Source of the DNA: CAIVVT01 sp963838205
Lineage (GTDB): Bacteria > Acidobacteriota > Terriglobia > Bryobacterales > Bryobacteraceae
Direction of reading: 5' to 3'
Length of the DNA stretch: 64,000 nucleotides
Assembly: GCA_963838205.1 (NCBI GenBank)
Contig: CAWIQF010000020.1
Span: forward strand, 124,001-188,000
This document shows, one piece after another, positions 50,893 through 59,162 of this stretch. A program made the translations under genes and the position numbers. The stretch's first letter is position 1. Each line of letters opens with the position of its first letter. The notes below the pieces were generated by a model. That model searched no databases. It saw only the letters and a list, made by a program, of their open reading frames with translations, and was not told the origin of the DNA.

Positions 50893-51982
50893 TCAGGAAC
50901 GATCGGCCACCGACATCAAAACGCGCGTAGACCGGCGTATGGCGACCAGGCATCGCTTGACCTCTCGCTTCCATGTTCCAGTGCGCGGCGGCAGGCCGGC
51001 GTCGTGGCTATGGACGGCTGATTGCACTGCCGCGTATAGGGCCGGCGGCAGACCAGGGCAGAGCAGTTCCCGCCAATACAACACGGCATCGTCGTTGAGT
51101 TCTTGTTGACGCACGAGTTCTGGCGTGAGGGTATCTGGAAATACGGCGCAGTGATCGACGCCGAGCGCGCGCAAGGCCAGCATGGTCCTGATGCACTTTT
51201 CGCAGCAACCACAGTTGTATTTGCCCACGTTCTGCCAACACACGCGCAGCCGCGCCAGGACCTCGGGGTATTCAACCAGGAAGCGCAATTTATCTATGCG
51301 GGTCTTAGAGTCGTCGTGGACGATCTGGACCGCCTCAGTTGAACCAGAGTGGATCCAGCAGGGGGTGCGATCCCCAGGGGTGCAGCTCGGCGTACGAGTA
51401 ACTCGATGCGATGTACACCTTCCCGTGATTGGGCGCGAGTGCAAGGGCGACGGCCGCGAGCGCCGCACCGTGGTACATTCCCCAACCGCACGGCATCTCG
51501 GGTCGGTCCCAATGCGAATTGGTTCTTACCGCAATCAGGCGCTTCCTGAAAAGGCGGGCCACATCACGGGCCTGCGCCTCGACCAGCGCAAACGTTGTTG
51601 TGTCCGCCACCGGTACGTCAAAGCCGTGAACCACCACCAGATTCTCAATCTCGTCCTGGTGCTGAATGAGGGAATAAAAACTGTCCACCCCACAGGCAAA
51701 AAACAGCGATGCGCCACTATGCGAAGCAGCGACATCGGAGGACCGCTCAAACGATAACGGTATCTCGTGACCGTCGATCCAGGCGGCGTAGATATCGCGG
51801 ATTATCGCCAGGTTGCTTGCCAGACGTGGCGAAACTCCGCCTAGAACTAAGGCCTCTCCCACGGCGACAGCCCGGACTAACCTCAACGGTATCGACCACT
51901 GGAGGGTGTCGGCCAAGGGGACGTCGGATTCGATCCAGATTCCCTGGTCTGTTACGCGTGTGACGGATGTCGCTGGTCCCAT
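50893..51982 (-). pseudogene. PP-loop protein, copy 2, frameshifted
   Basis: It is a tandem duplicate of the gene at 49635-50726, with similar upstream sequence (CCGTCTGGGCCTC and GGCAAGxCCA shared). The first 216 residues (MGPATSVTRVTDQGIWIES; FFACGVDSFYSL; WGSHPLLDPLWFN) end at a TGA near 51337; the rest (EAVQIVHDDSKTRIDKL..., CWQNVGKYNCGCCEKC..., MSVADRS) follows in another frame. Comparison with copy 1 shows a one-base insertion at the junction. It is a pseudogene or a sequencing slip. Confidence 0.8.
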
Positions 51983-52069
51983 TGCACTGGATTTCGATCT
52001 TGAGATCCCGACCGAGAATGGTATACCGTCTGGGCCTCCCGGGGCAAGGCCATTGGCCTTTCCCACATC

Positions 52070-52663
52070 ACAACAATTGAGAACTGTACGGCCGCCGTGC
52101 CAAAAAAGCGGCCTGCCAGCTTGATCATACGCCCGGGCGTCAAGCGCTTTGCGGGTACTCGGCCCCCGCGCGGCCAGCGCGGGCACTCCGAGGATGCGAC
52201 GCAGGTCGGCTGACTCCGGCCCGGCGGTTCGCCCATCGCGCAGGCTGGCGCAGACAAGGGTCGGGACATCCCCGCAAGCGGTCTGATATCATGGCTCGAA
52301 GATCGGAGGAGGGTCCGGTGCCGACGCCTGCGACCAGCGACATTTCCGTCGTCATTCCTTACTGCAACCGCGAGCAGTATATAGACGAGGCGATTCAATC
52401 CGTTCTGGCACAAACCCTCCAACCTCTCGAAATCATTATTGTCAACGATTGTTCCCGCGAATCCTCGCGCAGATACCTCGACCGGTATGCGGGAGTCTGC
52501 AGCATCGTCGACCTGCCGGTGAACATTGGATGTGGAGCAGCCCGCAACGAGGGAATCCGGCGGGCGCGAGGCCAGTTCATTGCTTTCATGGATGACGACG
52601 ACGTCTGGCTGCCTGAGAAGCTGGAACGGCAGCGCCAGTACATGGCCGAGCACCCCCGCTGCG
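52070..52663 (+). repeat. Duplicated GT2 5' region (partner of 47728-48305)
   Basis: From the intergenic repeat remnant through the start codon to CACCCCCGCTGCG, this block matches 47728-48305 at an offset of 4358 bp. Identity is almost complete around the start codon; the part after residue 80 of the glycosyltransferase is less similar. Confidence 0.85.
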
Positions 52664-53211
52664 ACGCCGTCCACGGTGCGGTATGGGCCTTCTTCTCGGA
52701 CAAGCCGGACCGTCTCATCGCTCGTGACTGGCCTAATCCAGCGACTCTGGCGCATGTTCTGAGGCTCGAGGGCTCTGTGCTGCCTCAGACGATGATGATC
52801 CGCGCGGACGTGGTGCGAGCTCTGGGAGGATATGATCCGCGGCTTCGTCGCCATGAGGACGTTGACTTCATGTATCGCTGCGCCGCTGCCGGCTATCGGA
52901 TCGATACCATTCGAGAACCGTTGGTCCGCTATCGCCGGCAAGGACATGAGAGCCTGACAAGGAGCTCTTGGCTGTTTTTCTTTGCATTTATCGATCTGTG
53001 GTGGAAGCATAAAGCACTGTACTACCGGGTCTATGGCATGCGCGGGCTCGTGAGCTCCCTTTTAGAGATTCTGGAGTGTTCCACCGACAAAGCGAGTTAC
53101 TTAAATGGGGCCATACGCCTTCTGATCCGGTTCATCCCAGTGAAGTGGGCGGTACGGCCGGACTATGTTGAGCCGGTCCAATCGGCAGTCTCTGCCGCGG
53201 CTCAGGAATGA
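52291..53211 (+). CDS. GT2 glycosyltransferase
   Basis: The 306-residue GT-A fold enzyme has SDISVVIPYCNREQYIDEAIQSVLAQTLQPLEIIIVNDCS, NIGCGAARNEGIRRARGQFIAFMDDDDVWLPEKLERQ (DxD in MDDDD), then LPQTMMIRADVVRALGGYDPRLRRHEDVDFMYRCAAAGYRI (the ED motif of the acceptor site). No membrane segments are visible apart from a weak hydrophobic stretch near the C-terminus (WLFFFAFIDLWW). It transfers a sugar from a nucleotide-sugar to a polysaccharide or lipid acceptor. The 5' half is duplicated upstream in a truncated copy. Confidence 0.9.
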   Translation: MARRSEEGPVPTPATSDISVVIPYCNREQYIDEAIQSVLAQTLQPLEIIIVNDCSRESSRRYLDRYAGVCSIVDLPVNIGCGAARNEGIRRARGQFIAFMDDDDVWLPEKLERQRQYMAEHPRCDAVHGAVWAFFSDKPDRLIARDWPNPATLAHVLRLEGSVLPQTMMIRADVVRALGGYDPRLRRHEDVDFMYRCAAAGYRIDTIREPLVRYRRQGHESLTRSSWLFFFAFIDLWWKHKALYYRVYGMRGLVSSLLEILECSTDKASYLNGAIRLLIRFIPVKWAVRPDYVEPVQSAVSAAAQE

Positions 53212-53553
53212 ATCGCGCCGCTGAGGCACTTGCGGCAGTGAACTGTCGCCCTTGCAGCCTATTGGCGGCGCTAATGCGATACTCGACTGCTCCCGGGTCA
53301 AAAGTCCAGCCCCGAATCGCAATCGTTGACGCCCCCAGGCACCGGGCGAGGCCGCTCCTCCTCAACCGGCCGTCACCGTCAAGGAGCCGCAACTTCACGG
53401 TGAGAAACTGCGCTTTCACGGTACGCTCGCAGCAAGCCGTGCTCCGAAGCAACACTTCCGAGCCGAACCCATAGGGACGGGCCAGGAGGGAGGCGGTTGG
53501 TAGTACTATTGATGGGAGCCAGGAAGCTAGAAAGGAAATCGCTGCTCAGTTCG
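53212..53553. other. Intergenic gap
   Basis: No gene, repeat or promoter that I can support. The frame of the next gene is open back to about 53497. Confidence 0.4.
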
Positions 53554-54675
53554 ATGTCGAACTACACGCCTACTCGCGTACTTCATATGACGCTTTCCTT
53601 CGAACACGGCGGGCGCCGCGAGGTCATCCGGTCACTGATGAAGCACCTGCCGTCCATGGGAGTGGAGTGCGATCTGTGCTGTCTGAACGAACTTGGGGAC
53701 GCTGCAGAAGAGGCTCCGGACCCAATCGTTCTTTCACGACGGTCGCTGTTCGATTTCCGCGCCATCTCCCGGCTGCGATCTTTCTGCCTGGATCGCGGAA
53801 TCCAAGTCATTCACGCTCACGACGCGGCAAGTCAGTTTACGGCCGGCCTGGTGCGATTGGCGAACCCCAATATTCGGCTGATAATGACGTTCCATCGCAG
53901 CCTGAACTTCGAATCCGCGACAATTTCCGACCGCGTCCGCAACGGATTGGCAAACTCGCTGTCCGCGGCTGTCGTTGTGCTTTCCAACGAACGCCGACAG
54001 CATTATATCCACGACAATTTCATCCGCGAAAGCAAAGTGCTGCTCATTCCAAATGGCGTCGATACGAGCAGGTTTGCTCCAGATGAGGACACTCGGTTGC
54101 GCGTGCGTCGCGACCTTGGTGTTTCGTCTGAATGTGTCGTGTTTGGAGCTATCGGACACTATGGCAATGTAAAGGGGATTGATGTCGTTCTGCGCGCGTG
54201 GAAAGCATTCCAATCCCGCAATGCAGGCGCGAATTCTTTGCTTGTCGTTCTGGGGAAGGGGAACGAGTCCCAGACGGAGTTCATTCGGTCCTTGGCGAAC
54301 GATTGCTTGCCTGGAACTGTTCTTCTGGCTGGGTTCAGGACTGATGTGCCCGATTATCTTCGCGCGTGCGACGCCTTTGCGCACGCGCCTAGGGCGGAGA
54401 ACTTCAGTCTCGCCGTGCTGGAAGCGATGGCAACTGGCCTTCCGATTGCCGGCACAGCCGTCGGCGGGCTTCTCGACTTAATCCGTTCAGGTGAATGGGG
54501 ATTTCTGACGCCATCGGAAAACGTAGAGGAGCTGTCGGTGTCGTTTGAGTGGCTGATGGACCATTCGGTTCGCGCTAGAATGGGCCAAGCCGCCTTCGAA
54601 CTGGTCCGGGGGCAGTACACCCTCGCAAAGTGCGTTGATGGATATGCTAGGCTGTATCGATCCTTGCTGAACTGA
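53554..54675 (+). CDS. GT4 glycosyltransferase
   Basis: A GT-B fold enzyme of family 4. N-terminal domain: TRVLHMTLSFEHGGRREVIRSLMKHL with the GG loop, DRGIQVIHAHDAASQFTAGL. C-terminal nucleotide-sugar domain: VLLIPNGVDTSRFAPD, VVFGAIGHYGNVKGIDVVLRAWKAF, GTVLLAGFRTDVPDYLRACDAFAHAPRAENFSLAVLEAMATGLPIAGTAVGGLLDLI, containing the E-x7-E motif (ENFSLAVLE). Length (373 residues) is normal. The ATG at 53554 gives the usual N-terminus; longer starts (TTG 53497, ATG 53512) remain possible. Confidence 0.9.
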   Translation: MSNYTPTRVLHMTLSFEHGGRREVIRSLMKHLPSMGVECDLCCLNELGDAAEEAPDPIVLSRRSLFDFRAISRLRSFCLDRGIQVIHAHDAASQFTAGLVRLANPNIRLIMTFHRSLNFESATISDRVRNGLANSLSAAVVVLSNERRQHYIHDNFIRESKVLLIPNGVDTSRFAPDEDTRLRVRRDLGVSSECVVFGAIGHYGNVKGIDVVLRAWKAFQSRNAGANSLLVVLGKGNESQTEFIRSLANDCLPGTVLLAGFRTDVPDYLRACDAFAHAPRAENFSLAVLEAMATGLPIAGTAVGGLLDLIRSGEWGFLTPSENVEELSVSFEWLMDHSVRARMGQAAFELVRGQYTLAKCVDGYARLYRSLLN

Positions 54676-55090
54676 ATACCGCCCCCAGCCATTACTGCTT
54701 GGTTTCAAACGATCCGGTTGTCTGGAATTCGCGCCAGGGCGCAGCGACCTCGAAGATAGAGGCACGTCGCGCATACGAGCATAGTTCGGGATGGGAGATC
54801 GCACCAGTTAAAGGCCAAAAGAGCGCAGAACATTCTGGATCGCGCGGACTAGCATTCGCTCATCTCCTCGTCTGGACTTTCCTCTGCTGAAAAGACACAG
54901 CTGTATGCCCTACCCCTTAGGCCACTCGGTGTATCATTCTGGCATCTCGGACCGGACCCGTCAAATACCGGACGGCCCTTTGTGAAAGCGGCCGCCGGGC
55001 CAGCACGACGCAGTGTGGAATTGGGCCTAGGTAAGCGATGACGGGGGGGAAGAACACACCACTGATATGTGTCCGAAACGCTGGCATGCC
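54676..55090. other. Intergenic gap between convergent genes
   Basis: About 415 bp without a gene, obvious repeat or terminator. Short open frames here lack protein-like composition and ribosome binding sites. Confidence 0.4.
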
Positions 55091-56065
55091 TCACGTCGGC
55101 GGGAGCCGGAAATAGGGCTTGCGACAGGACTCCATGCATTGCTTACGTTGAGCTTCCGGGAGACTGCACAGGCCCGAACAGACCTGCGGCCCGTACCTTC
55201 GATCCAGTGAGTGAAGCCAGCGGACTAAGTTCGTGCGGGCCAGGCGGTTCATCTTCAGGACAGCCGCTAAGGACAGCCACCGCGAGGCCACGCCAGGTTC
55301 GCATTCTTGAAGCAGTTGGGCCGCCTCATCCCAGCGCTGGCCGGCGATCAGATTCTTTGCATATTCGATCTTGCAGGCTTGTCTCACCCGCTCCATTTCC
55401 TCGGGCACGCACTGCACGCGTTCTCCCACCATGGCGATGTTCGCCAAATCCGCTCGCGCCATCCGGACTTCGTTTGTCGTAAAGTTCTGCCCCGTCGATC
55501 GCCACACGCACAAGCCGGTCTCCGATTGCACAAAACGCCAATCGGTCAACGCAATCTTCAGCCAGAGATTCAGATCTTCCACACCCACGACAGCGCGCGA
55601 TTCCTCAAAGCCGCCGACCTCCAGCAGGACCTGCCTCCGGACCATCGCTCCGCTCGGCGCGACATGCGTCTGCCTGTGCCAGAGATTGCCGAAGTGGATG
55701 GGGTTGAATCGAGTGCAGTGGATCACTCCGGCCTCCGGTGTGACGCACCCCAGTTGGATTTCCGTCTTTCGCGGGACCCACACGTCGTCAGCATCGAGGA
55801 ACGCGATCCACTCGCCCGAGGCGGCCTGGATCGCCGTGTTCCTTGCCGCTCCTTGTCCCCCATTGGGCCGCCGGATGACGAGCGTCCTGGGAAATCCCGC
55901 GGCAGCCTCGGCCGTACGATCCGAGGAGCCGTCGTCCACAACGATAATTTCAGCGATCTCGTAGGTCTGAGCGAGAACGCTCTGGATCGCATCGCGAATC
56001 AATCCCTCCGCGTTGTACGCGGGAATCACCGCGCTTACCCGAACGTTGCCCTCGTGCATCCCCAT
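55091..56065 (-). CDS. GT2 glycosyltransferase
   Basis: The product (324 residues from ATG 56065; ATG 56059 also possible) has a GT-A domain: NVRVSAVIPAYNAEGLIRDAIQSVLAQTYEIAEIIVVDDGSSDRTAEAA, NGGQGAARNTAIQAASGEWIAFLDADDVWVPRKTEIQ, then SGAMVRRQVLLEVGGFEESRAVVGVEDLNLWLKIA (the ED-type acceptor motif VEDLNLW). A C-terminal helical region with several Cys (PQVCSGLCSLPEAQRKQCMESCRKP) is unusual and might bind metal. It is divergent from the flippase gene 190 nt away. Confidence 0.88.
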   Translation of the reverse strand: MGMHEGNVRVSAVIPAYNAEGLIRDAIQSVLAQTYEIAEIIVVDDGSSDRTAEAAAGFPRTLVIRRPNGGQGAARNTAIQAASGEWIAFLDADDVWVPRKTEIQLGCVTPEAGVIHCTRFNPIHFGNLWHRQTHVAPSGAMVRRQVLLEVGGFEESRAVVGVEDLNLWLKIALTDWRFVQSETGLCVWRSTGQNFTTNEVRMARADLANIAMVGERVQCVPEEMERVRQACKIEYAKNLIAGQRWDEAAQLLQECEPGVASRWLSLAAVLKMNRLARTNLVRWLHSLDRRYGPQVCSGLCSLPEAQRKQCMESCRKPYFRLPPT

Positions 56066-56254
56066 TCCGATCCATGGTACACCAGCGCACTTCGTAGCCG
56101 CTTTCCACCTGAGCCGCGGTCCGAAACGCGATACTACTACTTGGGGCCTGGAGCGGCCCGTGTTTCTGGGCCGGCCGTTCCGCCGCCAGCGGCGGAGCGG
56201 GTTGCGGAGTGGGAGAGAGGCCAGGTGGAGAAGAATCCGAAAGGAGGCTGCGCA

Positions 56255-57808
56255 TTGGCGGTAAGTGATCAAGAACGGGGGTCGACCACTGGGAGGACTT
56301 TCGACAACTCACTGATCATCGGACTGGAGATGATGGTCGCCTTCGTGGCCACCATGTGCTGGAGCATCCCGGTGGCGCGCGTCATCGGCCCGACGAAACT
56401 GGGATATTTCTCGATTATCTGGTTCTGGGCCCTGGTCGGCGCCAACGTGGCGACGCTGGGAATTCCTGGAACGACGCGGCGCTACATGGCCGAAGCGCTG
56501 GGACGAAATGATCTGCCGGTGGCCAGGGGGATTTTCCTGGCCACGTTGAAGCTCCAATCGCTGCTGGCGCTGTGCGTGCTCATCATCGGCGAAGTGATCG
56601 TCTTCGCCTTCACCAGGCCGGATTACTGGAACAGTTCGTGGCTGCTCGTACTCTGCCTCGCTCCGCGGCTGCTGGCAGCGATCCCCTCAGTGGCGCTCAT
56701 GGCCGGGGAGCGGCTCAAGAAGAACCTGATCGCCACGATCGTAAGCTCCGCGGCGCTGATCGCCGTTCTATGGTACGGCCTATGGTCGGGGTGGGGGTTG
56801 GTCGCGGCGGCCGCGGCTTACGTGGTTTCCTATACGGTTGATCTGATTGTCAAGTTGACACTCGCAGTGAACTGGCTGAAATGGGGTCCGAGGACGCCGA
56901 TCGAAGCCGGATTGCAGCGGCGGATGCTCAGTTTCTCCGGCAAAAGCACCATCCTGATGCTGCTGAGCTTCGTGGTCTGGGACAAGTCGGATATCTTCCT
57001 CCTCAAGATGTTGAATAAGGATCCGAAGTCATGGGCGTTCTTCACGACCGCCTTCGGCTTTGCGGAAAAAGTCATCTGGATCGTCGCGGTCTTCGGTGGC
57101 AGCATTAGCGTGGCGCTCTACAGCGAGGTTGGCCGGAGCGTGGAGAAGCTGCACCAGACCGCTGCGGCGGGGCTCAGGTACTGTTCCCTGCTGGCTTCGG
57201 TGCTTCTGTTCGGCCTGGCCGCGGTGGCGCCGTGGCTGGTCGTGACACTCTACGGCAACGCTTACGCACCGGCCGGGCCTATCCTGGCGGTGGCCGCGCT
57301 GCTGGCGGCCGGAAAGTGTGTCATGCCGGTGGTCGGGACAGTCTTCGCGGCCGCTGAACGGCAGGGCTCGGTCGCCATCGTCATTCTCTGTTGCGGGATT
57401 GTGGACGTGGTGTTGGATCTGTTGTTGATCCCGCGCTGGGGGGCTCTGGGGGCCGCTCTCGCCAACGGAATCGCGCAGACCCTCGCGGCGGCGATCTTGA
57501 TCTGGTATGCCGGCCGAACGTGCGGCGTCGAGTGGAAACTCCGCCAGCTCCTGCCGGGAGCCGCCGCCGGACTCGGGACCGGCCTCGCCGCCTGGCTCGC
57601 CGGGATGTGGCTGCCGGCGCCCGCTGCCCGCCTGGCGGTCGGAGTGGCGGCAGGCGCCATCGCCTGTCCGATCCTGTTCCGGCTTCTGCGGGTCTTCGGC
57701 CCGGAGGACTCTTATCGGATCAACGAGCTCACTGCCAGGACTCCGCCGTGGGTGCGCAGCCGCATCGAGCCCGTGCTTCGATTTGTCACCGCGCAGGAAC
57801 AGGGATAA
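56255..57808 (+). CDS. Wzx-type polysaccharide flippase (MATE/MOP superfamily)
   Basis: The 517-residue membrane protein has about 12-14 helices and the Wzx/MOP pattern of VARVIGPTKLGYFSIIWFWALVGANVATLGIPGTTRRYMAEALGRND, a KSTILMLLSFVVWDKSDIFLLKML loop, AFGFAEKVIWIVAVFGGSISVALYSEVGRS and LYGNAYAPAGPILAVAALLAAGKCVMPVVGTVFAAAERQG. It moves lipid-linked sugar chains across the inner membrane. The start is TTG at 56255 with AAGGAGG 7 nt upstream, the best site in the region; the frame is open further upstream but lacks a signal. It precedes a Wzy/WaaL-like gene. Confidence 0.85.
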   Translation: MAVSDQERGSTTGRTFDNSLIIGLEMMVAFVATMCWSIPVARVIGPTKLGYFSIIWFWALVGANVATLGIPGTTRRYMAEALGRNDLPVARGIFLATLKLQSLLALCVLIIGEVIVFAFTRPDYWNSSWLLVLCLAPRLLAAIPSVALMAGERLKKNLIATIVSSAALIAVLWYGLWSGWGLVAAAAAYVVSYTVDLIVKLTLAVNWLKWGPRTPIEAGLQRRMLSFSGKSTILMLLSFVVWDKSDIFLLKMLNKDPKSWAFFTTAFGFAEKVIWIVAVFGGSISVALYSEVGRSVEKLHQTAAAGLRYCSLLASVLLFGLAAVAPWLVVTLYGNAYAPAGPILAVAALLAAGKCVMPVVGTVFAAAERQGSVAIVILCCGIVDVVLDLLLIPRWGALGAALANGIAQTLAAAILIWYAGRTCGVEWKLRQLLPGAAAGLGTGLAAWLAGMWLPAPAARLAVGVAAGAIACPILFRLLRVFGPEDSYRINELTARTPPWVRSRIEPVLRFVTAQEQG

Positions 57809-57832
57809 TCACGGAAGGAGCCGGCGGCGTTC

Positions 57833-59128
57833 ATGGGTCTGATTCTCACGCTGATCTATTTCCTGTACATGTATGTCTCGCCCGCCACGTGGATACCCTG
57901 GCTCTCCACGATCACAGTGCAGCCGTTCATGGCTGCGCTAGCCTCTCTATGCACTATCCCTCGTTTTCTGACCCGCTCCCCATTTAAGGTCTCTCCTCCG
58001 CTGCTCTTGTTCGCGGCGTTTTGTATCATTGTGATCATCTCTCCCGTGTTTCACGGATGGTTCGGAGGCGTTACCGAGACCTTCTATGCCATCGTGATTC
58101 CAGCGTTCTTTCTGTTCCTGATCCCGCTGAATGTCGACACCTCCGCGCGACGCAAAATCGTGGTCCTGGCCTTGTTCTGCTCCATGCTCGGACTATCCCT
58201 GGCCGGCATCCGTGAATACCATTTGGCTCCGGAAGAGAGCAAGTTCGTGATGGTCGAGGGAATCGACGTGGACGACGAAGCCCCGGCAACGGAAGATCGT
58301 CCAATACTTTATCGCCTGAAAGCGCAGGGCTTGATCGACGATCCAAACGATTTTGCCCAGATGTTGCTCGTCACCGTTTCACTCTCCTTCATCTGGTGGA
58401 GCCGCAAATGGCTGACCAACATCCTCTTCGTGTTGGCCCCCGCGTCGATCCTGCTCTACGCCGTGTACCTGACCCATTCCAGAGGCGCCCTGGTGGCCAT
58501 CGTCGTGATGGTCGCCGTCGCGTTTCGAAGGCGCTTGAGGCTACTGGGTTCAGTGACGTTGGCCGCTGCCATGGCCATCGCATTGCTGCTCAGTAAGTTC
58601 ACCGGAGGCCGTGAGGTCGGCATGACGGGCGGCGCGGACCGCCTGGATCTGTGGAGCGATGGATGGGAAATGTTCAAGCAATCGCCCCTATATGGGCATG
58701 GCTTCGGCAGCTACGTTGACACCATGAACATAGCGCCGCACAACTCAGTCATATTGGTGGCCGTCGAACTGGGGCTGATCGGTCTCGTCGTCTGGGTTTC
58801 TATTTTCGTCCTGTCCTTTGCTCAGCTCAACCGTATTGTCACGCCGTCTGACGGTACGCCGCCTGACCCCACTCTGCGTCAACACGCGGTGTGTCTGGAG
58901 ACCGCGCTTGCGGCGTTCCTAGCAACATCCTGGTTCCTCTCGCGTGCCTATTACCCGACTTCTTTTGTGTTAGTGGGCCTGGTCGGCGGACTGGTCTATC
59001 AGGAGAGCGTCCGCCGGCCCGGCGCCGACCTGATGCCGCCCTGGAGGACCTGCATCCTCTGGAGCCTGGCCGCCAGCGCGGCTGCGCTGGCCTTGGTGTA
59101 CGTCATGCTCCGCCTTCAGAAGGTATGA
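57833..59128 (+). CDS. O-antigen ligase/polymerase-like membrane protein (Wzy/WaaL family)
   Basis: The 431-residue protein has about 10-12 helices. Diagnostic are the periplasmic loop with GLIDDPNDFAQMLLVTV, SRGALVAIVVMVAVAFRRR (typical H-SRG motif, here YLTHSRGA), LWSDGWEMFKQSPLYGHGFGSYVDTMNIAPHNSVILVAVELGLIGL, which matches the H-N-xx-L-xxxELGxxG core of the Wzy_C family. It polymerises or ligates lipid-linked glycans after export by the flippase encoded just upstream, with which it forms the natural pair. Confidence 0.85.
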   Translation: MGLILTLIYFLYMYVSPATWIPWLSTITVQPFMAALASLCTIPRFLTRSPFKVSPPLLLFAAFCIIVIISPVFHGWFGGVTETFYAIVIPAFFLFLIPLNVDTSARRKIVVLALFCSMLGLSLAGIREYHLAPEESKFVMVEGIDVDDEAPATEDRPILYRLKAQGLIDDPNDFAQMLLVTVSLSFIWWSRKWLTNILFVLAPASILLYAVYLTHSRGALVAIVVMVAVAFRRRLRLLGSVTLAAAMAIALLLSKFTGGREVGMTGGADRLDLWSDGWEMFKQSPLYGHGFGSYVDTMNIAPHNSVILVAVELGLIGLVVWVSIFVLSFAQLNRIVTPSDGTPPDPTLRQHAVCLETALAAFLATSWFLSRAYYPTSFVLVGLVGGLVYQESVRRPGADLMPPWRTCILWSLAASAAALALVYVMLRLQKV

Positions 59129-59162
59129 GGCGCATCCGCCCTGGATGCAGGTTGAACCGAGA

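Noticed and set aside
55307..56254. Long N-terminal extension of the flippase frame
   Set aside because: It is antisense to the GT2 gene at 55091-56065; a strong AAGGAGG site sets the start at the TTG at 56255.
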